Of a stretch of 64,000 nucleotides of DNA, positions 57,388-64,000 are shown piece by piece. The DNA comes from an uncultured Methanobrevibacter sp. Its GTDB lineage: Archaea > Methanobacteriota > Methanobacteria > Methanobacteriales > Methanobacteriaceae. The stretch lies in assembly GCF_937881195.1 (NCBI RefSeq), contig NZ_CALGFC010000039.1, positions 27,339-91,338 of the forward strand. Direction: 5' to 3'. Position 1 is the first letter of the stretch, and every line of letters starts with the position of its first letter. The position numbers were made by a program, and so were the translations under genes. The notes under the pieces were generated by a model. It was not told where the DNA came from and did not search any database. It worked only from the letters and a program-made list of their open reading frames with translations.

Positions 57388-57945
57388 TTACTTTTTACTT
57401 TTATTTTTCTCATCATCAATCCACTCAAATCTTCCCAAATTAGGTTGTCTCATAGTGAGTCCAATCCTAGTTTCTTTAGTGGATTTGCCTTTTAAACTAA
57501 CAGCAACAATTCTAGCTCTGACAAAATTTCCTTCTTCAAGGCTCTTTTTAGATTCTTTAGCAAGTAAAGCTCCTCTCTTGGAGTCATAATTGATATAATC
57601 ATCAGTAACTTGAGAAACATGGACTAAACCATCCATTGGGCCGATACGGATAAAAGCTCCAAATTCAGCTATTTCAATAACTTCACCATCAATTATTTCA
57701 TATAATTCTGGTTTAAAGAATACTGCATTGAAAATAACTTCATGGTAAGCAGCACCATCACCCATTATTACTTTACCTTCCCCAATGACCTCTATATCAT
57801 TTACACTAACAAGTAAGCCTAATTTTTTATCAAGCATACCATTGTAAGTTTCATTTAAAGTTTCAATAGCCACTTCTTCTAGAGGATCCTCAAACCTATA
57901 AGGAGGAATTCTCACAGTATCCTCAATTTTTGTTAAATAGTACAA
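57388..57945 (-). CDS. rpoE: DNA-directed RNA polymerase subunit E' (Rpo7)
   Basis: Stalk subunit of archaeal RNA polymerase, partner of Rpo4, homologous to Rpb7. 185 residues: YLTKIEDTVRIPPYRFEDPL tip domain, then an S1 RNA-binding domain (GEVIEIAEFGAFIRIGPMDGLVHVSQ). TTG start six bases after GAGGG. It lies between ppa and spt4. Confidence 0.96.
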   Translation of the reverse strand: MYYLTKIEDTVRIPPYRFEDPLEEVAIETLNETYNGMLDKKLGLLVSVNDIEVIGEGKVIMGDGAAYHEVIFNAVFFKPELYEIIDGEVIEIAEFGAFIRIGPMDGLVHVSQVTDDYINYDSKRGALLAKESKKSLEEGNFVRARIVAVSLKGKSTKETRIGLTMRQPNLGRFEWIDDEKNKSKK

Positions 57946-58060
57946 ATAAATCCCTCATAATATTCATATGATAAAATTATTTAAATATATTTTAATATAT
58001 AAAATATATGATAAATAAATTATAATAAAATTAAATATAAATTTAATTTCCAATTATGTA

Positions 58061-58585
58061 TTAATATTTCTCTTTGTATAATTCAATAGATCTAATAGCT
58101 TCTTTTTTAGCTATCTCAGCATCTTCCCAATCAAGCACTTCAACTTTTTTGCCTTCGAGATTTTTATAAGTTTTAAAAAACTCCTCAATTTCATCTAGAA
58201 CATGGGAGGGAATATCAGATATATTGTTAATATCTTTAAATTTTGGATCATCAACAGGAACAGCTAGAATTTTATAATCTTTATCTCCACCATCAATCAT
58301 CCCCATAATTCCAATTGGTCTTGAAGCAATTACGCAACCTGGAAAAGTTGGTTGATCTATTAATACCATAATATCCATCGGATCTCCATCATCATAGATA
58401 GTTTGAGGAATAAAACCATAATCAGCAGGGTATACTACTGAAGAATATAATACTCTATCTAAAGCAAAAGCTTCAATATCTTTATCATATTCATATTTGT
58501 TTCTTGATCCTTTAGGAATTTCAATTACTGCATTTATTACTTCAGGAAACTCAGATCCTGGATTTAATTCAGTCCATAAATTCAT
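58061..58585 (-). CDS. ppa: Inorganic pyrophosphatase (family I)
   Basis: Hydrolyses pyrophosphate and so drives biosynthesis. 174 residues: EIPKGSRNKYEYDK, YPADYGFIPQTIYDDGDPMDIMVL (the DxDPxD metal site), then GDKDYKILAVPVDDP. Good family length. It lies between the PIN gene and rpoE. Confidence 0.97.
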   Translation of the reverse strand: MNLWTELNPGSEFPEVINAVIEIPKGSRNKYEYDKDIEAFALDRVLYSSVVYPADYGFIPQTIYDDGDPMDIMVLIDQPTFPGCVIASRPIGIMGMIDGGDKDYKILAVPVDDPKFKDINNISDIPSHVLDEIEEFFKTYKNLEGKKVEVLDWEDAEIAKKEAIRSIELYKEKY

Positions 58586-58616
58586 ATTTCCACCATTATT
58601 TAATATTCAATTAAAT

Positions 58617-59041
58617 TCATTCTAAATATCCATCAAAGGCAACATATCTTTTTTGACGTAGATAAACAACAGTTATACCTTTTTTTCTTGCTCTTTTTTT
58701 TAGCTCAATATCGTTTGTTGCTAAAATTTTTGAAATTCTAAGTAAACCATCATCTACAGATTCGTCTTTATTAAGAGAAATCTCTTTTATTAAAACATTC
58801 GCAGATTTAGCTATTTTAAGACCAATTCCTGCTGCAACCCTATTTTTGCCTTTTAAATTTTTCTTTAAACCAACTAGCTCATTTATAACAAAATTGGTAG
58901 TAGTCAATTTATATGAAGGAAAAGCTTTTTCAAGTTCATCTATTATATCAATATTGAACTGAAAGGGAATCATAAAAAATTTGTATCAATTACAATTTCC
59001 TTTTCAACAATTCTATCTGATACATTATTGGATGATACCAT
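58617..59041 (-). CDS. Fcf1-like PIN-domain protein, split by a -1 frameshift
   Basis: Two overlapping frames encode one PIN domain. Frame 1 (59041-58970) gives 23 residues ending IVIDTNFL then TGA; frame 2 (58973-58617) starts at ATG within TTATGA and continues MIPFQFNIDIIDELEKAF, TTTNFVINELVGLKK, ILATNDIELKKRARKKG and YLRQKRYVAFDG. The acidic residues of the PIN site (IDTN, NELV, TNDIE) are all kept. A -1 shift at T TTT TTA would give a 141-residue protein of normal Fcf1/Utp24-like length (rRNA processing nuclease family). Frame 1 starts inside the end of eif2g. Loss of one T is the simplest other cause. Confidence 0.8.
58973..58979 (-). promoter_or_regulatory. Candidate -1 slippery heptamer T TTT TTA
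   Basis: Frame-1 codons AAT TTT TTA TGA place a perfect X XXY YYZ heptamer directly before a stop. After a -1 slip the next codon is ATG ATT CCC, the exact continuation of the PIN domain. The same bases form an ATGA stop-start overlap. Confidence 0.6.
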
Positions 59042-60248
59042 AACCAATCAATCTCCAACGAGCTCCTACTCTACGACTTAAAGCTACCCTATCGCCTTTA
59101 TCAGCACAAACAGGTAATTTTAAAGTAACTTGGACATTACCTTTAACTTTTGTTACAACACCAATTGTTGTGGTTGTACCACAATTTATCATTAAAGGTT
59201 CCTTGATTTTAATAGGAGCAACATCTCTTTCTTCTTTAGTACCAACAACACGATCTAAAAGATGGGTTTCCATTGCAAAACTATGTAATACATCAGGAAG
59301 AGTTCCTGGTTCTCCAGCTACAGAACCAGATAATGAATCTGCTTTTGTAAGTGAAGGGTCCAACATAGTAGCTACACCTAATAATCCTCCAGGCCCTACT
59401 TCATCAACTTCTTCTCCACCAGCATTTAAACCAATAATTTTTGATGTCAAAGATATCCAAGCATTTTTCCCATCTCTTTTATTTTCGATACCAGGACGAA
59501 TTTCTATATCTTGTCCTTGTTTTAGTGTCCCTTGAATTAAAGTTCCACCAATTACTCCACCTTTAATATCATTAGGATGAGAACCAGGTTTATTTATATC
59601 AAATGACCTTGCAACATGCATTCTTGAAGGTTTATTAGGGTCTCTTTTAGGAGTTTTAATTTTCTTATCAATAGCATCGATTAATATATCAATATTAGCT
59701 CCTTGTTGAGCTGAAACAGGAATAATTGGAGCACCTTCTGCACAGGTACCTTTTACAAACTCTTGAATTTCCTTATAACTTTCAATAGCTCTTTCTTTAG
59801 AAACTATGTCAATTTTATTTTGAACAACAATAACATCAGTGACACCAATAACATCAAGAGCCATTAAATGTTCTTTTGTTTGAGGTTGAGGACAGTGTTC
59901 ATTTGCAGCTATTACGAGAACTGCACCATCCATTATTGCAGCACCAGATAACATAGTAGCCATAAGAGTTTCGTGCCCAGGAGCATCAACAAAAGATACT
60001 TTTCTTAAAAATTCAGTTTCTTCTCCACAGTGTTCACAAGTTAAAGCAGTTGTATAACACAAAGGTTCACCACACTTGTTACACTTCCTAAATTCAATAT
60101 CAGCATATCCTAAACGAATAGATATGCCCCTTTTTGTTTCTTCGCTGTGAGTATCTGTCCAGATACCTGATAATGCTTTGGTAAGAGTTGTTTTACCATG
60201 ATCGACATGACCCACTAGCCCTATGTTAACATCAGACTGTACTTTCAC
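59025..60248 (-). CDS. eif2g: Translation initiation factor aIF2 gamma subunit
   Basis: GTPase that brings initiator tRNA to the ribosome. 407 residues: G1 GHVDHGKTT, switch region with TKRGISIRLGYA, a zinc knuckle (CNKCGEPLCYTTALTCEHCGEE), G3 DAPGH, G4 NKID, then domains II and III with GGTLIQGTLKQGQDIEI. GTG start six bases after AGGTG. The PIN gene overlaps its last codons. Confidence 0.97.
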   Translation of the reverse strand: MKVQSDVNIGLVGHVDHGKTTLTKALSGIWTDTHSEETKRGISIRLGYADIEFRKCNKCGEPLCYTTALTCEHCGEETEFLRKVSFVDAPGHETLMATMLSGAAIMDGAVLVIAANEHCPQPQTKEHLMALDVIGVTDVIVVQNKIDIVSKERAIESYKEIQEFVKGTCAEGAPIIPVSAQQGANIDILIDAIDKKIKTPKRDPNKPSRMHVARSFDINKPGSHPNDIKGGVIGGTLIQGTLKQGQDIEIRPGIENKRDGKNAWISLTSKIIGLNAGGEEVDEVGPGGLLGVATMLDPSLTKADSLSGSVAGEPGTLPDVLHSFAMETHLLDRVVGTKEERDVAPIKIKEPLMINCGTTTTIGVVTKVKGNVQVTLKLPVCADKGDRVALSRRVGARWRLIGYGIIQ

Positions 60249-60338
60249 AGATTACACCTGCTGTGTTTTTATATTAAAAATATTCAACAATTCCATACAC
60301 GACAATTTAATACAATAAAAGAGTTAAAAATAACCCAA

Positions 60339-60737
60339 TTATTCTTCTGAAGATTCAGATTCTTCAGTTTCTGGATTAAGTATAGCATCAATAGATTTGT
60401 TACCTGCTTCAGCTACTACGGTATTAATTTGAACAATATCATCAGATATAGTATTTCCTCTTAATGTTTTTCTTCTTTTAACACCATCAGCTTTAGGTTT
60501 GTAACCTATACCACCAGATAATAAACTTTTAATTCTTCTAGGACCTTCAACATCTTTTTTCATTGGGAAACCATTCTTATCGCTTCCACCAGTGATTTTT
60601 AATGTATATCCTTCAAGTCCAACTAAATCTCCACTTAATTCATCACCAATAGACAAACCAACGATTTGTTTTTTATTATTATCTACTTCAATTTGGTGAC
60701 TTTCTTCTTTCTCTGAAATAACAACTTTAAATACCAA
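60339..60737 (-). CDS. rps6e: Ribosomal protein S6e
   Basis: A 132-residue 30S protein: ITGGSDKNGFPMKKDVEGPRR and YKPKADGVKRRKTLRGNTIS are the family hallmarks. The acidic Glu/Ser tail (PETEESESSEE) resembles the tail of S24e here. It is 90 bp upstream of eif2g and downstream of infB. Confidence 0.96.
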   Translation of the reverse strand: MVFKVVISEKEESHQIEVDNNKKQIVGLSIGDELSGDLVGLEGYTLKITGGSDKNGFPMKKDVEGPRRIKSLLSGGIGYKPKADGVKRRKTLRGNTISDDIVQINTVVAEAGNKSIDAILNPETEESESSEE

Positions 60738-61216
60738 AAAATTCCTCCTTTAAACAAACATAAATAATTAATATTTAATAATTGACAATTTAATATATAT
60801 AAAAATTTTTTATATATTAATAAAAATTTTTAATTAAATTATCATTCTTGTGAGTATAAAACCATAAGATATATCATAATATTCATATTATAATAATATT
60901 ATAATAATAATTTCATAATATATTTAATATTATAACAATTTCATAGCATATTTAATATTTATATATAATCAATAATTTATTATATACTTTTTATTATATT
61001 ATTCTTATTATCCTCTATTAATATTTTTATCATTATCTTTATTTTATTTTTTTATTTTTATTAATTATCCTATTAGTTTTTCATTTTTATTAATTTTATT
61101 TCTATTAATTTTATTTCTATTAATTATTCTATTAGTTTTTATTTTTTTTATAAGTATTAAACTATGGTAAATAATAAACTTGAAATAAACTATTTATTTG
61201 AAAATATATAGTTAAA
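60738..61216. other. Non-coding interval between rps6e and infB
   Basis: About 480 A/T-rich bases. 61080-61140 has short TATTTCTATTAATTT repeats. It presumably holds a separate promoter for rps6e and the following genes. Confidence 0.5.
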
Positions 61217-63004
61217 TTATTCAAAAAGTCCAAATGCTCCCCAATCAGGATCCACTTTCCTTTTAATAGTTAAAATTTCATTTAAAGTTTCAAATTCATC
61301 TTCACTCAATTTATCTTTAAATTCTCTTTCTAATATTTTATAATGCTTTTCTGGAATATCAATATAAAGATCATCCCCTTCTTCAAAGTCTTTTCCAATA
61401 ATGGCATCTTTAATTGCCATTGCAACCTTTTGACCTTTACTTATAGAAGGTAAATTATCTCCTTTATCCTGCATACTTTCAATAGACCCAACAACATGAC
61501 CATTATTATTCATCAATGGCAATCCTTGTTTTATAGTTCCACTAAGGACTTCAATTCCTGCAATTGCTGGTTTACTCTGTCTAAAAACAAGTTTAGGAAT
61601 AATTCTAATCTTTCCAGGTTTTATTATTGCATCCAACCATTTTTGTCTTTGTTCTTTTTCTTTATTTTTAATCCAAAGATCATATTCTTCAGTAATTTGA
61701 TATATAACATTACCAGAAAACAATTTTATTTCGGAATTAGCTAACTCTTCTTGAGCAGTTGGATGAACTTTAACATTGAAAGCAATAATTACCCCATGAG
61801 ATGGATCTTCTTGCTGTACAATTGATGCATTAATAACATCCCTTTTAGAAACATCACCTATCTCAGCAGTTCTTATTGGAATATCCATAGACTGTAATAA
61901 ATTTACAAGAGCTTCAAGAGAACCAAGAGTGTCTGCTTTAGCCATTACTCCATTATCATTAGTATGAATAGTAATATCTTCTATTTCTCTTAAAATTTCT
62001 TCTTTAACATGATCCCCTTCATGAGTAACTCTTAAAGGAGAGCCAGAAATTACATTATCGAGATTAGGAGCTACTATTTTTATACCGGCTGCAGCTACTA
62101 CTTCATTAACTTTTTTGAATTTTTTCTTAGAATCTCTCATCTCTTCTAAAGGAAGAGGTCTTAAAATTGATCTAATCTTAGTTATAAGAACATCACCAAC
62201 TTCCATCAAAGCGATTTCATCATTTTTTTTAAGTATACCATCATATATAATAGTATCAATAGTTACGCCGAGGCCAGTTTCTTCTTTGATTTCTAAAACT
62301 GTTCCCTTTGCAGGAGAATTCTCTTCAATTTTTAGTTGTTCAGTTAAATATTCTTGTGCAAGTCCTAATAACATTGCAAGCAATTCCACAATTCCTTCAC
62401 CAGATTTAGCACTAATAGGAATAATACTAATTTGTGAAGAAAAATCAGTTATTCTATCAAATCTTTCAGATTGAAAACCTTCTTTATGTAAAATTCCAAC
62501 TAATTCATAAATCTGTTTGTCTAAGCCTAATTGAACATTTTTAGCTTGTTTTGAAAAAGATTCAGAAAATGAAGAATTTTCATGAGAATCCCAACCAAAT
62601 AATCTGTCAATTTTATTTGCAGCTATTATAAAAGGAGTTTTATACATTTTAAGAATGTTTAAAGCTTCAAAAGTTTGAGGTTTAAAACCTTCATTAATAT
62701 CCACAATAAGAATAGCTAAATCAGCTAATGCTCCTCCACGCTTTCTAAGACTAGTAAAAGCTTCATGCCCAGGAGTATCAATAAAAAATAGTCCTGGAAT
62801 GTCTTTTTGGATAGTTAATTTACCAATAAAATCTCCACAAATATTTTGAATTGTTTCTATAGGAATTTCAGTAGCACCAATATGCTGAGTTATCCCACCA
62901 GCTTCTTTAGATGCTATAGTACTACCTCTAATAAAATCAAGAAGTGTTGTTTTACCATGATCCACATGGCCAAGAACAGATACAATAGGGGACCTAATTT
63001 TCAT
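61217..63004 (-). CDS. infB: Translation initiation factor aIF5B (IF-2 homologue)
   Basis: GTPase that joins the ribosomal subunits at initiation. 595 residues: G1 LGHVDHGKTTLLD, GGITQHIGATEIP (switch 1), G3 DTPGHEAF, G4 ANKIDRL and G5 ISAKSG; domain II and the C-terminal IF2/5B domains follow (VLEIKEETGLGVTIDTIIYDG). It lacks an intein, seen in some archaea. Three 21-bp units lie immediately upstream. Confidence 0.97.
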   Translation of the reverse strand: MKIRSPIVSVLGHVDHGKTTLLDFIRGSTIASKEAGGITQHIGATEIPIETIQNICGDFIGKLTIQKDIPGLFFIDTPGHEAFTSLRKRGGALADLAILIVDINEGFKPQTFEALNILKMYKTPFIIAANKIDRLFGWDSHENSSFSESFSKQAKNVQLGLDKQIYELVGILHKEGFQSERFDRITDFSSQISIIPISAKSGEGIVELLAMLLGLAQEYLTEQLKIEENSPAKGTVLEIKEETGLGVTIDTIIYDGILKKNDEIALMEVGDVLITKIRSILRPLPLEEMRDSKKKFKKVNEVVAAAGIKIVAPNLDNVISGSPLRVTHEGDHVKEEILREIEDITIHTNDNGVMAKADTLGSLEALVNLLQSMDIPIRTAEIGDVSKRDVINASIVQQEDPSHGVIIAFNVKVHPTAQEELANSEIKLFSGNVIYQITEEYDLWIKNKEKEQRQKWLDAIIKPGKIRIIPKLVFRQSKPAIAGIEVLSGTIKQGLPLMNNNGHVVGSIESMQDKGDNLPSISKGQKVAMAIKDAIIGKDFEEGDDLYIDIPEKHYKILEREFKDKLSEDEFETLNEILTIKRKVDPDWGAFGLFE

Positions 63005-63040
63005 ATTTTTCCAATTTTATAGTAATTAATTTTATTTATA

Positions 63041-63102
63041 AAAAGATTAATTCTATCTCTAAAATGATTAATTTTATTTCTAAAATGATTAATTCTATCT
63101 CT
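63041..63102. repeat. Three tandem ~21-bp units in the infB leader
   Basis: AAAAGATTAATTCTATCTCT (63041), then two 21-bp forms starting AAAATGATTAATT (63061, 63082). They begin 37 bp before the infB start codon. Confidence 0.9.
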
Positions 63103-63395
63103 AAAATAAAAAATCAATCAATCTTTTTAAATTGAACAATTAAATCTTTTTATTTGAACAATAATATTTAATAAATTTAATACCAATGAGAATATTTAAT
63201 ATTTGAATATTTAATATATTTAAAAAGTTTAATATTTATTGAAAGTATTTAAAATTTTAATATTAATTAAAAATATTAAAAGTTTAATATTAATTAAATA
63301 TATTTAAAAGTTTAATATTTATTAAAAATATTTAAAATAATATTTCATTAAATAGCTAAAACTTAATAAATTATTAATAAAACATCAATAAAGAT
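63103..63395. repeat. Spacer with ~28-bp degenerate repeats (63216-63345)
   Basis: About four copies of a unit like TTTAAAAGTTTAATATTTAT plus TAAAAATA between ndk and infB. No gene. Confidence 0.7.
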
Positions 63396-63848
63396 TTATT
63401 CATAAATCCAAGCATCATCAGCTATTTTATATTCACAAATTTCATCTTCATTGAAAAATAAAGATATTTCTCTTTCTGCTGAAGCTGGAGAATCAGAAGC
63501 ATGAATAATATTTCTACCCATATCCATCGCAAAATCTCCTCTTATAGTACCAAGATCTGCTTCTTTAGGATTGGTAGCACCAACTATTTTCCTAATCAAT
63601 GATATTGCATCGTCGCCTTCAATTACCATTGCAAATGAAGGAGATGAAGTTATATAGCTAACTAAATCATTGAAAAAAGGTTTTTCAGAATGTTCACCAT
63701 AATGCTCTTTTGCAAGGCTTTCATCAATTTTTAAAAGTTTTGCAGCAATAACTTGAAGTCCTTTTTCTTCAAATCGAGTTAAGACTTTTCCCATAATCCT
63801 TCTTTGGACAGCATCTGGTTTCATCATAACAAAGCTTTTTTCCATCAT
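63396..63848 (-). CDS. ndk: Nucleoside diphosphate kinase
   Basis: Transfers phosphate between nucleoside tri- and diphosphates. 150 residues: SFVMMKPDAVQRRIMGKVL, the catalytic His in NIIHASDSP and RGDFAMDMGRN. GAGGT lies six bases before the first ATG. It is the first visible gene of the infB-to-rps27ae cluster; in relatives ribosomal genes precede it, beyond the window. Confidence 0.97.
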   Translation of the reverse strand: MMEKSFVMMKPDAVQRRIMGKVLTRFEEKGLQVIAAKLLKIDESLAKEHYGEHSEKPFFNDLVSYITSSPSFAMVIEGDDAISLIRKIVGATNPKEADLGTIRGDFAMDMGRNIIHASDSPASAEREISLFFNEDEICEYKIADDAWIYE

Positions 63849-64000
63849 TTTTTAACCTCATAATCTTATATTTATTGATTAACTGCTAATTAAAATTTAT
63901 GGATAATTTGATAATTATTGAATTGAGTGATTAATCTAATTTAACAAATAATCTAATTGAATATTGAATAATAGTCTAATTAAATAAATAATCTAATTGA

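Overview
The window comes from a very AT-rich methanogenic archaeon of the order Methanobacteriales, most likely a Methanobrevibacter. The gene content supports this: pseudomurein-binding repeats, component A2 of the methyl-coenzyme M reductase activation system, methanofuran biosynthesis (mfnB), an AqpM-type aquaporin, archaeal lipid geranylgeranyl reductase, archaeal riboflavin synthase, aIF2-gamma, aIF5B, Rpo7/Spt4 and S6e/S24e/S27ae. Intergenic regions are long, almost pure A/T and full of short tandem repeats. TTG starts are frequent, and many are backed by a good Shine-Dalgarno (SD) sequence. No tRNA, rRNA, CRISPR array, insertion sequence or intact prophage was recognised.

Layout. 0.2-9 kb: a secreted beta-helix surface protein, a PIN/KH ATPase, hisI-hisS, aroE, a NifX/NifB-type protein and a degenerate PP-loop protein. 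9-13 kb: ferritin, two rubredoxins, a universal stress protein and atwA. 13.6-17.3 kb: nadM and a molybdenum/tungsten cofactor neighbourhood (moaE, mop, mobA) with trmO. 17.5-24.4 kb: a mini pseudomurein-binding-repeat protein, a membrane protein, cbiT, ubiX, an HD hydrolase, guaB and mfnB. 25-30 kb: an orphan small ORF, a LutA/LutB-like iron-sulfur pair, DUF2304 with a glycosyltransferase, and ribC. 30.4-35 kb: a cobalt ECF transporter (cbiM, cbiN, cbiQ, cbiO) interrupted by a transporter with a histidine-rich tail. 35.6-39.2 kb: pyrF, hisG and an MFS exporter. 40-41.4 kb: a radical SAM/SPASM enzyme directly downstream of a 54-residue two-CxxC peptide. 41.5-52 kb: a wall-binding transglutaminase, galE, aqpM, a DUF2193-like protein, ferredoxin plus geranylgeranyl reductase, a hexapeptide acyltransferase, a KH/PP-loop ATPase and small zinc-ribbon and membrane proteins. 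52.4-53.3 kb: a DinD/BRO-like gene broken by a stop. 53.7 kb to the end: argH and the classic archaeal information-processing cluster (ndk, infB, rps6e, eif2g, Fcf1-like PIN, ppa, rpoE, spt4, dpcK, rps24e, rps27ae).

The strongest leads are these. (1) The Cys-peptide/radical SAM pair looks like a peptide-modification system. (2) The Fcf1-like PIN gene is split at a textbook -1 slippery heptamer (T TTT TTA) followed at once by TGA, with all catalytic residues kept across the break. (3) Two genes (the transglutaminase and hisI) lack any ATG/GTG/TTG start that fits their conserved N-termini, and both have an SD placed for ATT. (4) A membrane transporter with about 24 histidines in its tail sits inside the cobalt-uptake locus. 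(5) A TtcA/NcsA-like protein has lost its ATP-binding PP-loop. (6) Tandem repeats from 3 to 35 bp are spread through promoters, gene ends and coding sequence. Functions come from motif recognition by eye and knowledge of the families; no database search was run.
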